This document shows positions 35,543-45,044 of a stretch of DNA of 64,000 bases, in pieces. Within the stretch, counting starts at the first letter, position 1, and each line of letters starts with the position of its first letter. Below the pieces are notes generated by a model that ran no database searches, had not been told where the DNA came from, and was given only the letters and a program-made list of their open reading frames with translations. The stretch covers positions 2,927,001 through 2,991,000 of the forward strand of contig NZ_CP078143.1 in NCBI RefSeq assembly GCF_019891395.1. Direction: 5' to 3'. The translations under genes were made by a program, and so were the position numbers. Origin of the DNA: Nitratireductor kimnyeongensis (GTDB lineage: Bacteria; Pseudomonadota; Alphaproteobacteria; Rhizobiales; Rhizobiaceae).

Positions 35543-36643
35543 ATGCCCTATGATCAGAAAAAGGTCGTCGAAGCCCTGCGCGCCTTCGAAAAAGGCGAGA
35601 TGGTTGTCGTCATGGACGATGACGGGCGCGAGAACGAGGGCGACATCATTGTCGCGGCGGTGCATTGCACGCCCGAAAAAATGGCCTTCATCGTGCGCCA
35701 TACATCGGGCATTGTCTGCGCGCCCATGCCCGGCGGCGAGGCGAAACGGCTGAATCTGGCGCCCATGGTGGCCGAGAACGATGCGCCGCACTCGACCGCC
35801 TTTACCGTGAGCGTCGATTTCAAGCATGGCACCACGACCGGTATTTCCGCCGAGGATCGCACGCTGACCGTTCGCAATCTGGCAAACCCCAATGTGGGGT
35901 CAGGTGACTTCGTGCGCCCGGGCCACATTTTTCCGCTGGTTGCCCGCGAGGGCGGGGTGTTGATGCGCTCGGGCCATACGGAGGCGGCCGTCGATCTTTG
36001 CAAACTCGCTGGGCTACCGCCGATCGGCGTCATCTGCGAACTCGTCAATGATGACGGCACCGTGATGCGCGGTCCGCAGGTCTCGGCTTTTGCCGAACAA
36101 CACGGGCTGATGCAGGTTTCGGTTGCCGATCTCATCGCCTATCGCCAACGGCAAGAGACGCTGGTGGAGCGGGTGGCGAGTTTCGACATCGACACGCCGA
36201 GCGGCCCGGCGAAAGCGCATGCCTATACGCTTCCCTGGGAAGCGATGCAGCATCTGGCGATTGTCTTCGGAGACATCCGTGACGGGGTGGATATCCCCGT
36301 GAGGCTCCACACGGAGGATGTGGTGACGGACGTTTTCGGCAAGGAAGAGCGGCTGCGCGAAGTTATGGAGCGTATGGCAGGGCTTGGACGTGGCGTGCTC
36401 GTCTATCTGCGGGAAGGTTCGGTGGGCGTTGCCCATGAAAACCGCCGCCGCCCGGCGGGAAGCGACCGGGAGGACCATGACGAAGCCCTGCGGCGCGAGA
36501 GCGAATGGCGAGAGATCGGCCTGGGGGCGCAAATTCTCAAGGACCTCGGCATTTCCTCCATCAAATTAATGGCTTCGCGGGAGCGGCACTATGTCGGGCT
36601 TGAAGGCTTCGGCATCGAGATCGCCTCGACCGATATTGTTTGA
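35543..36643 (+). CDS. ribB: 3,4-dihydroxy-2-butanone 4-phosphate synthase with degenerate RibA domain (RibBX type)
   Basis: Residues ~1-205 form an intact RibB domain that converts ribulose 5-phosphate for riboflavin synthesis (MDDDGRENEGDIIVAA, MRSGHTEAAVDLCKLAG). Residues ~206-366 have the GTP cyclohydrolase II fold, but the segment at about 252-272 reads VRLHTEDVVTDVFG with none of the three zinc-ligand cysteines, so this half should be inactive as a RibA. Such proteins have been described as RibBX. Length is 366 aa. The ORF overlaps nothing and follows aroC closely. Confidence 0.92.
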   Translation: MPYDQKKVVEALRAFEKGEMVVVMDDDGRENEGDIIVAAVHCTPEKMAFIVRHTSGIVCAPMPGGEAKRLNLAPMVAENDAPHSTAFTVSVDFKHGTTTGISAEDRTLTVRNLANPNVGSGDFVRPGHIFPLVAREGGVLMRSGHTEAAVDLCKLAGLPPIGVICELVNDDGTVMRGPQVSAFAEQHGLMQVSVADLIAYRQRQETLVERVASFDIDTPSGPAKAHAYTLPWEAMQHLAIVFGDIRDGVDIPVRLHTEDVVTDVFGKEERLREVMERMAGLGRGVLVYLREGSVGVAHENRRRPAGSDREDHDEALRRESEWREIGLGAQILKDLGISSIKLMASRERHYVGLEGFGIEIASTDIV

Positions 36644-36646
36644 CCC

Positions 36647-36681
36647 ATGAGACAGGCCCGACTTGTTCGGGCCTGTCTCAT
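36647..36681. terminator. 15-bp perfect hairpin between converging genes
   Basis: 36647-36661 pairs perfectly with 36667-36681, with a 5-base loop. It starts three bases after the ribB stop and ends 17 bases before the MFS gene's stop from the other side. No T run follows on the plus strand, so efficient intrinsic termination is not certain; a bidirectional terminator or RNA-end stabiliser is likely. Confidence 0.6.
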
Positions 36682-36697
36682 AATGAAGTCTGCGGCG

Positions 36698-37915
36698 CTA
36701 CTCAGCCGGCTGGAATGTGGCACCGGCTGCCGTGCGGCGCTCGCCGGCGAGGCTCTTCTGACCAAGCAAGACCGTCAGCAGCGCCGAAAAGCCGGCCACC
36801 GCGGAAACCCAGAACCCGTTTTGAGGCCCGTAGAGATCTATGACCCAGCCGGCGACGAACGAACCGAGCGCCATGCCGATCCCGATGCCGGTCATGACCC
36901 AGGTAATGCCTTCTGTGAGCATGGCCGGCGAAACACGGCGCTCGATTACGCCGAATGCGGTGATGAACGTGGGTGAGACGGCAAGGCCGCTGACGAAGAC
37001 CGCCACGGCGAGCAGGGGCACTGTGTCGGCGAAGAGAAGCGGCACCGTGGTAACAGCAATGACGGTCACGGCAATGGCGAGCTGGCGTTGCAGGGGCATT
37101 GTGAGGTTGAGGGCGCCGATGACAATGCCGATGAGGAAAGAGCCAACGGCGTAGACGCCGATGACGAGGCTGGCGGCACCTGGCTGGCCGAGCATCTTGG
37201 TGATTGCCACGGAACTCACCTCGGCGGTGGCGAAGATCGCACCGACAAAGATCAGGGCAAGCGTGACGATCTGCACCGAGCGCAGGCGGATTGCTGAGTG
37301 CGCTGGTCCTTCCTCGGCCGGACGAATGCCGGGTTCTGTCGAGCGCTGCAGCACGAAAGCCGCCGTTCCGAAGGCCAGAAAGAGCGTGCTGGCCAACATG
37401 CCGGCCTCGGGAAAGAGCGACACACTCAATCCCACCGAAAGCGAAGCCCCGGCAATGTAGACAAGTTCGTCTGCGACCGATTCGAAAGCGAAGGCCGTGT
37501 TGAGCTCCGGGCGACCGTGGAAAATTTCCGTCCATCTGGATCGCACCATGGCCGGGATGCTTGGCATGGTGGCTGCGGCGAGGGCCGCGGCAAACAGCGT
37601 CCACAACGGCCAGTCACGATTGGCCGCGGTAATGAGCAGGAGAAACGCGATCACGGAAACGGTTGTGAAGGGCGTCAATATGGCGCTTTGGCCACGCCGG
37701 TCCACGAGCCGCGAGATTTGTGGGGCTACGAAGGCATTGGTGAGGGCCAAGGTGGCCGCGACAGCACCGGCAAGCCAATACTCACCGTGGGTTTGTGATA
37801 GCATGGCGACAATGCCGATGGGAGCCATGGCAATGGGCAGACGGGCAAAAAAACCGGCTGCGGCAAAACCTTTGGAGCCCGGTGCCTTGAAAATCTGGCG
37901 ATAGGGGTTGGGCAT
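36698..37915 (-). CDS. MFS transporter
   Basis: A 405-aa integral membrane transporter with about 12 hydrophobic helices in two halves, a central charged loop, and a GRPELNTAFAFESVADELVY segment after helix 5. It looks like a drug or metabolite efflux-type major facilitator; the substrate is unknown. It is divergent from a TetR gene, and three palindromes between them make it a very likely target of that regulator. The ATG at 37915 has AAGGA nine bases ahead. Confidence 0.85.
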   Translation of the reverse strand: MPNPYRQIFKAPGSKGFAAAGFFARLPIAMAPIGIVAMLSQTHGEYWLAGAVAATLALTNAFVAPQISRLVDRRGQSAILTPFTTVSVIAFLLLITAANRDWPLWTLFAAALAAATMPSIPAMVRSRWTEIFHGRPELNTAFAFESVADELVYIAGASLSVGLSVSLFPEAGMLASTLFLAFGTAAFVLQRSTEPGIRPAEEGPAHSAIRLRSVQIVTLALIFVGAIFATAEVSSVAITKMLGQPGAASLVIGVYAVGSFLIGIVIGALNLTMPLQRQLAIAVTVIAVTTVPLLFADTVPLLAVAVFVSGLAVSPTFITAFGVIERRVSPAMLTEGITWVMTGIGIGMALGSFVAGWVIDLYGPQNGFWVSAVAGFSALLTVLLGQKSLAGERRTAAGATFQPAE

Positions 37916-37949
37916 TGGAATGATCCTTGATGCAGGAATGATGGTGATT

Positions 37950-38020
37950 TACATACGCTGCGTATGTAGATCAGATAATGGCATACGCGATGTATGTCAA
38001 TTGATATACGCCGCATATGT
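37950..38020. promoter_or_regulatory. three operator-like palindromes for the divergent TetR/MFS pair
   Basis: Three related 17-mers occur in the 119-base divergent spacer: ACATACGCTGCGTATGT (37951-37967, a full palindrome extending one base each side), GCATACGCGATGTATGT (37981-37997) and ATATACGCCGCATATGT (38004-38020). The shared pattern is rYATACGCnGCrTATGT, spaced 30 and 23 bases. They would cover both promoters and so suit autorepression and MFS repression. Confidence 0.8.
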
Positions 38021-38034
38021 GAATGGAGATTCGA

Positions 38035-38640
38035 ATGGTGCATAAACCGCGCAGCGAAATGATTGCCGAAACCAGAGCCAAACTGGTGGCCGCAGCGCGG
38101 GATGCCTTCGGCAGAGTTGGCTACGCGAATGCTTCGATGGATGATTTTACTTCAGGCGCAGGTCTGACACGCGGCGCGCTGTACCACCATTTCGGCGGCA
38201 AAAAGGGGCTGTTCGAAGCGGTCATCATGCAGATCGATGGCGAGATGACAGAAAGGCTCAAGGGCGTTTCACAGCGTGCCAGCGATCCCTGGAAGGGATT
38301 TGTCGACGAGTGTGTCGCCTATATCGAGATGGCGCTCGAACCCGAAATCCAGCGCATCATGCTTCTCGATGGTCCTTCGGTCCTTGGCGATCCATTCAAC
38401 TGGCCCAACCAGCCCTCTTGCATAAACGCGCTCACCCGCAGTCTGGAAAAGCTCGTGGATGCCGGCCTGGCGGAGGTTGCGGATCCGGAAGCCACGGCGC
38501 GGCTTATCAGTGGGGCGAGCTTCCTTGCATCACTCTGGATTGCCAATTCCGACAATCCCGAGGCGACATCCAAACGAGCCGTGGCCGCTTTTGAACGGTT
38601 GCTTGAGGGATTGCGAAAAGGGACGGCTACCGCAGGTTGA
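38035..38640 (+). CDS. TetR/AcrR-family transcriptional regulator
   Basis: A 201-aa repressor. Residues ~10-58 form the helix-turn-helix domain (LVAAARDAFGRVGYANASMD, LTRGALYHHFGGKKGLFEAV); the C-terminal helical domain has the ligand-binding shape of the family (EPEIQRIMLLDGPSVLGD). GGAG lies six bases before the ATG at 38035. An ATG at 38023 would add four residues. It is divergent from the MFS gene; the palindromes between them are its probable operators. The ligand is unknown. Confidence 0.92.
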   Translation: MVHKPRSEMIAETRAKLVAAARDAFGRVGYANASMDDFTSGAGLTRGALYHHFGGKKGLFEAVIMQIDGEMTERLKGVSQRASDPWKGFVDECVAYIEMALEPEIQRIMLLDGPSVLGDPFNWPNQPSCINALTRSLEKLVDAGLAEVADPEATARLISGASFLASLWIANSDNPEATSKRAVAAFERLLEGLRKGTATAG

Positions 38641-38690
38641 CAATCCTGCATCATCGTTCATGCTCCCTGTAACTGGCAGGGGGCTGTTTC

Positions 38691-39677
38691 ATGTGGGATT
38701 TTGATATTGGTCGAACGCTGGCGATCATGGGCCGGACTTGGCCGTTCATCGTTTTGCGCATGGTCGTCTATTTCGGGATCACAGTGGCGTATATTTTTGC
38801 CACCGGAACGGGGGCAGGCATAGGCTATGGCGTCGGCCATGTCTCCAGCGACCCGGGCGGCCCCGGCACATTTGCCCTTTGGGGCGGAATTGCCGGTTTC
38901 GGACTGGTTTCCGCCATCGTCTACTGGATCCGCGAATACATCCTCTACATCGTCAAGGCCGGCCATATCGCGGTGATGGTGCATCTGATCGATGGTCAGG
39001 ATGTACCCGACGGCAAAAACCAGATCACCTATGCGCGGCAGGAAGTCACTGCGCGCTTTGCCGAAGCCAATGTGCTGTTCGTTCTTGATCAGCTCGTAAA
39101 GGGCGTGATCCGGGTTCTGACCGGGCTTCTGGGCGGCATTGCGGGATTTCTGCCCATTCCGGGGCTCGACACGCTGATGCGTTTCGTCAACACGGTCATC
39201 CGCATTGCACTGACCTATGTTGACGAGATCATTCTTGGGTACAACATCCGCATCGGTTCGAACAAACCGTTCGAGACTGCTCGGCAGGGCGTGGTGCTCT
39301 ATGCGCAGAATGGCAAGACCATGCTCAAGAATGCCGTCTGGCTGGCACTCTTCATGTGGCTTCTGACTTTTGTCGTTTTCCTTGTCATGCTCGCACCGGC
39401 GGGCGCCATCCTCTATGCCATGCCGGGGCAGCTGGCTGGCTGGGCATTCGTGCTGGCGATCGTGTTTGCCTGGGCGGTGAAGGCCGCGCTCATCGAACCG
39501 TTTGCCATTGCTGCGTTGATGTCGGTCTATTTCAAGGTGATTGAAGGACAGACACCCAATCGCGAATGGGATGAGCGGCTGAGCAGTGCATCCAAACAGT
39601 TCCGCGAATTGAAGGAGCGGGCTTTGGACACCGTTGGTGTCCGATCTGGCACGGCATCTGCGAAACCAACCGGGTGA
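38691..39677 (+). CDS. multi-pass membrane protein of unknown function
   Basis: A 328-aa protein with several hydrophobic segments (near residues 18-42, 62-84, 130-155 and 212-268) separated by charged loops, and a soluble C-terminal tail (EWDERLSSASKQFRELKERA). No motif points to a transporter or enzyme family I know. The N-terminus MWDFDIGRTLAIMGRTWPF is unusual. It follows the TetR gene by 50 bases on the same strand, with its own ribosome binding site, but its function need not be linked. Confidence 0.6.
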   Translation: MWDFDIGRTLAIMGRTWPFIVLRMVVYFGITVAYIFATGTGAGIGYGVGHVSSDPGGPGTFALWGGIAGFGLVSAIVYWIREYILYIVKAGHIAVMVHLIDGQDVPDGKNQITYARQEVTARFAEANVLFVLDQLVKGVIRVLTGLLGGIAGFLPIPGLDTLMRFVNTVIRIALTYVDEIILGYNIRIGSNKPFETARQGVVLYAQNGKTMLKNAVWLALFMWLLTFVVFLVMLAPAGAILYAMPGQLAGWAFVLAIVFAWAVKAALIEPFAIAALMSVYFKVIEGQTPNREWDERLSSASKQFRELKERALDTVGVRSGTASAKPTG

Positions 39678-39751
39678 AACCCTGTTGACACGGGCCCCGA
39701 GCGCCTATGCCTGTCATGGCCAAGCCACGGTTTGGCCATTACACTCAGGGT

Positions 39752-40678
39752 ATGAGAACTCGTTTCTACACGCATCCGATCTGTCGTGAGCACATCACAC
39801 CGCCTGGTCACCCGGAACGGCCCGATCGCCTGCGGGTGATTGTCGACCGGCTGGACGACGAGCCATTCGCCTATCTGCAGCGGCTGGAGGCGCCGCTGGC
39901 GGATGAAAGTGCGGTGCTTCTTGCGCATCCGGTCGAACATCTCGAGAAGGTGAAGGCCAGCATTCCGGACGATGGGCTGGCGGTGATCGACGATGACACC
40001 ACCGTGAGTCCGAAAAGCCTTGAAGCTGCTCTCACGGCCATTGGTGGTGCTGTGGCCGGTGTCGACGACGTGTTTTCCGGTGAGGCCGGGAACGTTTTCG
40101 TTGCGGGGCGTCCTCCCGGCCATCATGCCGAGAAGAACCGGGCCATGGGCTTTTGCCTGTTCAACAACGCCGCCATTGCGGCCCGGCACGCACAAAGGGA
40201 ACATGGCGCAGAACGCGTCGCCATCGTCGACTGGGATGTGCATCACGGCAACGGTACGCAGGACATCTTCTGGGATGATCCGAGCGTGCTCTACTGCTCC
40301 ACGCACCAGATGCCGCTTTATCCGGGAACAGGTGCTGCCCATGAGACGGGCGCCGGCAACATCGTGAACGCGCCTCTGCCTGCCGGGTCCGGTTCGGAGG
40401 CGTTTCGTGAGGCGTTCGAGGGGAAGGTATTGCCTGCACTCGACCGATTTTCACCGGACCTGATCGTCATTTCTGCCGGTTTCGACGCCCATCGGCGCGA
40501 TCCGTTGGCTGAACTCAATCTGGAAGCTGAGGATTTTGACTGGGCGACCGGCGTTCTGATGGAGCGGGCCGACCGTTTGTCACAGGGGCGCCTTGTCAGC
40601 TTGCTTGAAGGTGGGTACGACCTGCAGGGACTTTCCGTGTCGGTCGCTGCGCATGTCGGCCGTTTGTTGAAGGGGTGA
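39752..40678 (+). CDS. histone deacetylase-family protein (acetylpolyamine amidohydrolase-like)
   Basis: A 308-aa zinc hydrolase of the arginase/deacetylase fold. Catalytic and metal motifs are GRPPGHHAEKNRAMGFC with paired His, DWDVHHGNGTQDIFW and GFDAHRRDPLAELNL. Bacterial members deacetylate polyamines, acetoin-related compounds or proteins; the substrate is not shown here. The ATG at 39752 gives the standard N-terminus MRTRFYTHPICREHITPPGH. It is followed three bases later by xseB, as in other rhizobia. Confidence 0.92.
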   Translation: MRTRFYTHPICREHITPPGHPERPDRLRVIVDRLDDEPFAYLQRLEAPLADESAVLLAHPVEHLEKVKASIPDDGLAVIDDDTTVSPKSLEAALTAIGGAVAGVDDVFSGEAGNVFVAGRPPGHHAEKNRAMGFCLFNNAAIAARHAQREHGAERVAIVDWDVHHGNGTQDIFWDDPSVLYCSTHQMPLYPGTGAAHETGAGNIVNAPLPAGSGSEAFREAFEGKVLPALDRFSPDLIVISAGFDAHRRDPLAELNLEAEDFDWATGVLMERADRLSQGRLVSLLEGGYDLQGLSVSVAAHVGRLLKG

Positions 40679-40681
40679 GAC

Positions 40682-40933
40682 ATGGCCGAAGAAGCCAACA
40701 ACGAAATCAAGAGCATGAGCTTCGAGCAGGCACTTGAAGCGTTGGAAAAGATCGTTGAGGATCTGGAGCGCGGCGATGTGCCCCTCGACCAGTCGATCAA
40801 GATTTACGAGCGTGGCGAGGCGCTGAAAAAGCACTGTGACCAGCTTCTGAAGGCCGCGGAAGACAAGGTGGAGAAGATCCGTTTGTCGCGCGAGGGGCAG
40901 GCTGTCGGCAGCGAACCGCTCGACGAGAGCTGA
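40682..40933 (+). CDS. xseB: exonuclease VII small subunit
   Basis: An 83-aa helical protein that joins XseA in exonuclease VII. The family segment is [20 protein letters not shown] followed by [20 protein letters not shown]. It starts three bases after the deacetylase gene. The large subunit XseA is not in this window. dxs follows after about 175 bases. Confidence 0.93.
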   Translation: MAEEANNEIKSMSFEQALEALEKIVEDLERGDVPLDQSIKIYERGEALKKHCDQLLKAAEDKVEKIRLSREGQAVGSEPLDES

Positions 40934-41109
40934 GATCCGAGTAACTCCGAGGTCAGCAGTCTTTGTACATTTGTTTGTACGGAGGTTGTTTTGTATTCAA
41001 GCGTAGTGAGTGTAGATTTCAAAGAAACTGTACTGTTTCATCCCATTGCGTTTACTTTGCCTGGCTGAAGCCCTATGTCGATGTGATGCAAACAGCCGAG
41101 GTGACGCGC

Positions 41110-43026
41110 GTGAATTCGCCACCCGACACTCCTCTTCTTGATACGGTTGGCACGCCAGCCGATCTCAAAACCCTTTCGCCTGACGATCTTCCCCAGCTAG
41201 CCGACGAGCTGCGTGCCGAACTGATCGATGCGGTTTCGAAGACCGGAGGGCATCTGGGTGCCGGGCTCGGCGTTGTCGAACTGACCGTGGCGCTGCACCA
41301 TGTGTTCGACACGCCCGGCGACCGACTCATCTGGGATGTGGGCCACCAGGCCTATCCGCACAAGATCCTCACCGGCAGGCGAGAGCGCATCCGCACGCTG
41401 CGCCAGGAGGGTGGGCTCTACGGGTTCACCAAACGCTCGGAAAGCGAATACGATCCGTTCGGCACGGCGCACTCCTCCACCTCCATTTCGGCGGGCCTCG
41501 GCATGGCCGTTGCGCATCGGCTGAAAGGCGAAAAACGCAATGTGATCGCCGTCATCGGCGATGGTGCCATGTCGGCCGGGATGGCCTATGAGGCGCTCAA
41601 CAATGCGGGTGCACTGGGCGAGCGGCTGATCGTGATTCTCAACGATAACGACATGTCGATTGCCCCGCCGCAGGGCGCGATGAGCGCCTATCTGGCGCGC
41701 CTCGCATCGGGACGCACCTATCAGGGTGTGCGCGATCTCGGCAAGAAGCTGACGTCCTATCTCGGTGAGAGCGTTGATCGGGCCATCACGCGCGCTGTCG
41801 AACATGCGCGCGGCTATGTGACCGGCGGCACGCTGTTTGAGGAACTGGGCTTCTTTCACATTGGCCCGATTGACGGGCACAATCTCAAACATCTCGTTCC
41901 GGTTTTGAAGAACGTGCGCGACAATGGCACAGGGCCGGTGCTGATCCATGTGGTGACGAAAAAGGGCAAGGGATATCCGCCGGCGGAGGCCGCCGCCGAC
42001 AAATATCACGGCGTCAACAAGTTCGATGTCATCACAGGGGCGCAGGCCAAGACGCCTGCCAATGCACCGAGCTACACAAAGGTCTTCGCCCGGTCGCTGG
42101 TTCAGGAAGCGCGCGAGGACGAGCGGATCGTCGCCGTGACGGCGGCCATGCCATCGGGCACCGGGCTCGACCTGTTCGAAAAGGAATTTCCGAAGCGGAC
42201 CTTCGATGTGGGCATTGCCGAGCAGCACGCGGTGACATTTGCCGCCGGACTGGCAACGGAGGGGCTGCGCCCGTTTGCGGCGATCTATTCGACGTTTTTG
42301 CAGCGCGGCTATGACCAGGTGGTGCATGACGTGGCGCTGCAGAACCTGCCGGTGCGTTTCGCTATCGACCGGGCAGGGTTTGTGGGCGCGGACGGTCCCA
42401 CCCATTGCGGCGCTTTCGACATCACCTATCTCGCCAGCCTGCCGAATTTCGTCGTGATGGCGGCCGCCGACGAGGCGGAACTGCGGCACATGGTGCGCAC
42501 CGCCGCCGAACACGATCAGGGGCCTATAGCCTTCCGCTATCCGCGGGGTAATGGCGTCGGTGTGGAGATGCCGGAACGTGGCGAGGTGCTGGAACTTGGC
42601 AGGGGACGGGTGATCCGCGAGGGCACGAAGGTGGCGCTTCTGTCGCTCGGAAGCAGGCTGGAGGACTGTCTGAAGGCGGCGGATGAGCTGGATGCAGCCG
42701 GGCTTTCGACAACGATTGCCGATGCGCGGTTTGCAAAGCCGCTGGACCGGGAGCTGATCCGGCGTCTGGCACTCGAACATGAGGTGCTGATCACAATCGA
42801 AGAGGGCGCCATTGGCGGGTTCGGTTCACATGTGCTGAATTTTCTGGCGCATGAGGGCTTGCTTGAAAGCGGCGTGAAAGTGCGGCCGATGGCCATGCCC
42901 GACCGGTTCGTCAATCATGCCCAGCCCGAGCGCATGCTGGAGGATGCCGGGCTTGATGCGGGCGCGATTGTGCGCACGGTGTTTGCGGCCTTGGGCCAGC
43001 GTGCGGAAAGCGCAGCGCGTGCCTGA
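41110..43026 (+). CDS. dxs: 1-deoxy-D-xylulose-5-phosphate synthase
   Basis: First enzyme of the MEP isoprenoid pathway: condenses pyruvate and glyceraldehyde 3-phosphate with thiamine diphosphate. In the 638-aa protein the thiamine diphosphate site is visible at [20 protein letters not shown], the N-terminal His in [20 protein letters not shown], and the transketolase-like C-terminal half at [23 protein letters not shown] at 41110 has GAGG upstream and gives the standard length; ATG at 41086 would add eight residues. The next gene is tlyA. Confidence 0.96.
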   Translation: MNSPPDTPLLDTVGTPADLKTLSPDDLPQLADELRAELIDAVSKTGGHLGAGLGVVELTVALHHVFDTPGDRLIWDVGHQAYPHKILTGRRERIRTLRQEGGLYGFTKRSESEYDPFGTAHSSTSISAGLGMAVAHRLKGEKRNVIAVIGDGAMSAGMAYEALNNAGALGERLIVILNDNDMSIAPPQGAMSAYLARLASGRTYQGVRDLGKKLTSYLGESVDRAITRAVEHARGYVTGGTLFEELGFFHIGPIDGHNLKHLVPVLKNVRDNGTGPVLIHVVTKKGKGYPPAEAAADKYHGVNKFDVITGAQAKTPANAPSYTKVFARSLVQEAREDERIVAVTAAMPSGTGLDLFEKEFPKRTFDVGIAEQHAVTFAAGLATEGLRPFAAIYSTFLQRGYDQVVHDVALQNLPVRFAIDRAGFVGADGPTHCGAFDITYLASLPNFVVMAAADEAELRHMVRTAAEHDQGPIAFRYPRGNGVGVEMPERGEVLELGRGRVIREGTKVALLSLGSRLEDCLKAADELDAAGLSTTIADARFAKPLDRELIRRLALEHEVLITIEEGAIGGFGSHVLNFLAHEGLLESGVKVRPMAMPDRFVNHAQPERMLEDAGLDAGAIVRTVFAALGQRAESAARA

Positions 43027-43071
43027 TCGCAAGAAAATGCTCTGCTGCAAAACCTGTCGCGGGGTAGCCGG

Positions 43072-43806
43072 ATGAGGCTCGACCAGTTGCTTGTGGACCG
43101 TGGTTTTTTCGCCAGCCGCGCTCGGGCGCGTGATGCGATCCTGCGAGGCACGGTGAAGGTTGACGGCGTGCCGGCAAAGAAGCCGGGCCAGACGGTTTCT
43201 ACCGCTGTGGAGGTAAAGGTCGACGATCCGGCAAGCACCTATGTTTCGCGCGCGGCGCTGAAATTGCTGCATGGTCTCGATGTCTTCGGGTTCGATCCGG
43301 CCGGTTGCCAGGCGCTCGATATCGGGGCATCGACGGGCGGGTTCACACAGGTGCTTCTTGAGCGCGGCGCGACCCATGTGACGGCCATTGACGTAGGCAC
43401 CGGGCAAATGGATACCCGCATAGCCGGCGATCCGCGCGTCACTTCTCTGGAGGGGGTGAATGCGCGGCATCTCGATAGCGAACATCTGGGCGCGCGGACA
43501 CCGGATTTTCTCGTTTCGGATGTGAGCTTCATCTCGCTCAAGCTCGCCCTGCCGCCGGCACTGACGCTTGCCGCGCCGGGCGCGCGGGCCATATTTCTGG
43601 TCAAGCCGCAATTCGAGGCGGGCCGTGAGGCCATCGGCAAAGGCGGTTTGCTGCGCGATCCGGCACAGGCTGACGAAATCGCCGCCGATCTGGAAAATTG
43701 GCTGGGGACGAATGCCGGCTGGCGGGCCATGGGGCTTGCATCTTCGCCCATCGAAGGCGGAGACGGAAACCGTGAATTTCTTCTGGCCGGGCGCAAGGAC
43801 CGATGA
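43072..43806 (+). CDS. tlyA: TlyA-family rRNA 2'-O-methyltransferase
   Basis: A 244-aa RNA methyltransferase with an N-terminal S4 RNA-binding domain (residues 1-60, MRLDQLLVDRGFFASRARAR) and an FtsJ-like methyltransferase domain (ALDIGASTGGFTQVLLERGA, FLVKPQFEAGREAIG). TlyA methylates cytidines in 16S and 23S rRNA; older names call it hemolysin A. It overlaps the next methyltransferase gene by four bases (ATGA) and follows dxs, a conserved arrangement in rhizobia. Confidence 0.92.
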   Translation: MRLDQLLVDRGFFASRARARDAILRGTVKVDGVPAKKPGQTVSTAVEVKVDDPASTYVSRAALKLLHGLDVFGFDPAGCQALDIGASTGGFTQVLLERGATHVTAIDVGTGQMDTRIAGDPRVTSLEGVNARHLDSEHLGARTPDFLVSDVSFISLKLALPPALTLAAPGARAIFLVKPQFEAGREAIGKGGLLRDPAQADEIAADLENWLGTNAGWRAMGLASSPIEGGDGNREFLLAGRKDR

Positions 43807-45044
43807 GCGAAACGCTGACGATTGATCATTTGGGGGCGCAGGGCGATGGCGTGGCGTTGACGCCGACCGGATCTGCCTATGTGCCGTTTGCGCTTCCGGG
43901 CGAAGTGGTGGATGCGGAACTGCGCAAGGGCCGCGCCACCAAGTCGATTGTGCGCGAGGCCTCACCAGAGCGTGTCGAGCCGGCATGCCGGCATTTCGGT
44001 GATTGCGGCGGCTGCGCGGTGCAACATCTTGAAGGCAACGCCTATCTCGCCTGGAAACGCGAGAAGGTCGTGAACGCGCTGGAGACGCGCGGCCTCAAAA
44101 CCGAGGTCGATGAAACGCTTGCCTGCCCGCCGCATTCGCGCCGGCGGGTAACGTTTACCGCAAGGCGCCTGGGGTCGGAGGTTCTTCTGGGTTTCAATGC
44201 CGCGCAATCCCACCGCATCGTCGTGGTCGAGGAATGTCCGGTGGCAACCCCCGGCATTGTCGCCGCGCTTGAGGACCTGCGGGTGCTCTCCAAGGCCATC
44301 GCGGCGACGCCGAAACCCTTTCACCTGACCGTGACGGAGACCCGCACCGGTCTCGACATTGCAGCGCTGGGCGCGGGACGGCTTGGCGAAAAACAGCGCC
44401 GGGCGGTGATCGATCTGGCGTTGGAAAAGGGTTTTGCCCGGCTCTCCGCCGATGGCGAGACCATCGTGGAAGGCCGGAAGCCCAGCGTGATGTTCGCAGA
44501 CGTGCCGGTGGCTATTCCGCCAGCGGGGTTCCTACAGGCCACGCTCGCAGCGGAAGAGGCCATGGCCGCGCTGGTGAGCACGCATCTGGACGGCTGCAAA
44601 CACGTTGCCGATCTTTTTGCAGGCAGCGGCACATTCGCGCTGCGGCTTGCACAGAAGGCGCGGGTCTATGCGGCTGAAGGCGATGAGATTGCGCTGTCGG
44701 CGCTCGATATTGCTGCGCGGCAATGGCCGTCTTTGAAGCCGGTGACGGCGGAAAAGCGCGATCTCTTCCTCCGTCCGCTGCTGACGAAGGAACTGGCACA
44801 ATTCGACGGTCTGGTGTTCGATCCGCCGCGTGCGGGCGCCGAATTCCAGTGCCAGCAGCTTGCGCGTTCGAACGTGAAACGGATTGCGACAGTTTCCTGC
44901 AATCCGGGCACGCTGGCGCGGGATCTGGCGATCCTCACGGAAGGGGGCTACCGCGTCACGCGGGTTGTTCCGATCGACCAGTTTCTCTGGTCACCGCACG
45001 TGGAAGCGGTCGCGCTTCTGGAAAAGAAACCGAAGCGGCGTTGA
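43803..45044 (+). CDS. RlmD-like 23S rRNA (uracil-5-)-methyltransferase
   Basis: A 413-aa enzyme of the TrmA/RumA group. The N-terminal TRAM-like domain precedes an Fe-S motif (ACRHFGDCGGCAVQHLE, with a fourth Cys in VVEECPVATPG). The SAM motif is ADLFAGSGTFALRLAQKARV and the catalytic Cys lies in ATVSCNPGTLARDL. The likely target is U1939 of 23S rRNA, by family; U747 or tRNA U54 are not excluded. It overlaps tlyA by four bases. Confidence 0.88.
   Translation: MSETLTIDHLGAQGDGVALTPTGSAYVPFALPGEVVDAELRKGRATKSIVREASPERVEPACRHFGDCGGCAVQHLEGNAYLAWKREKVVNALETRGLKTEVDETLACPPHSRRRVTFTARRLGSEVLLGFNAAQSHRIVVVEECPVATPGIVAALEDLRVLSKAIAATPKPFHLTVTETRTGLDIAALGAGRLGEKQRRAVIDLALEKGFARLSADGETIVEGRKPSVMFADVPVAIPPAGFLQATLAAEEAMAALVSTHLDGCKHVADLFAGSGTFALRLAQKARVYAAEGDEIALSALDIAARQWPSLKPVTAEKRDLFLRPLLTKELAQFDGLVFDPPRAGAEFQCQQLARSNVKRIATVSCNPGTLARDLAILTEGGYRVTRVVPIDQFLWSPHVEAVALLEKKPKRR

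Noticed and set aside
41197..42780. 527-codon minus-strand open frame
   Set aside because: It is the antisense of dxs, which is complete with its thiamine diphosphate site.
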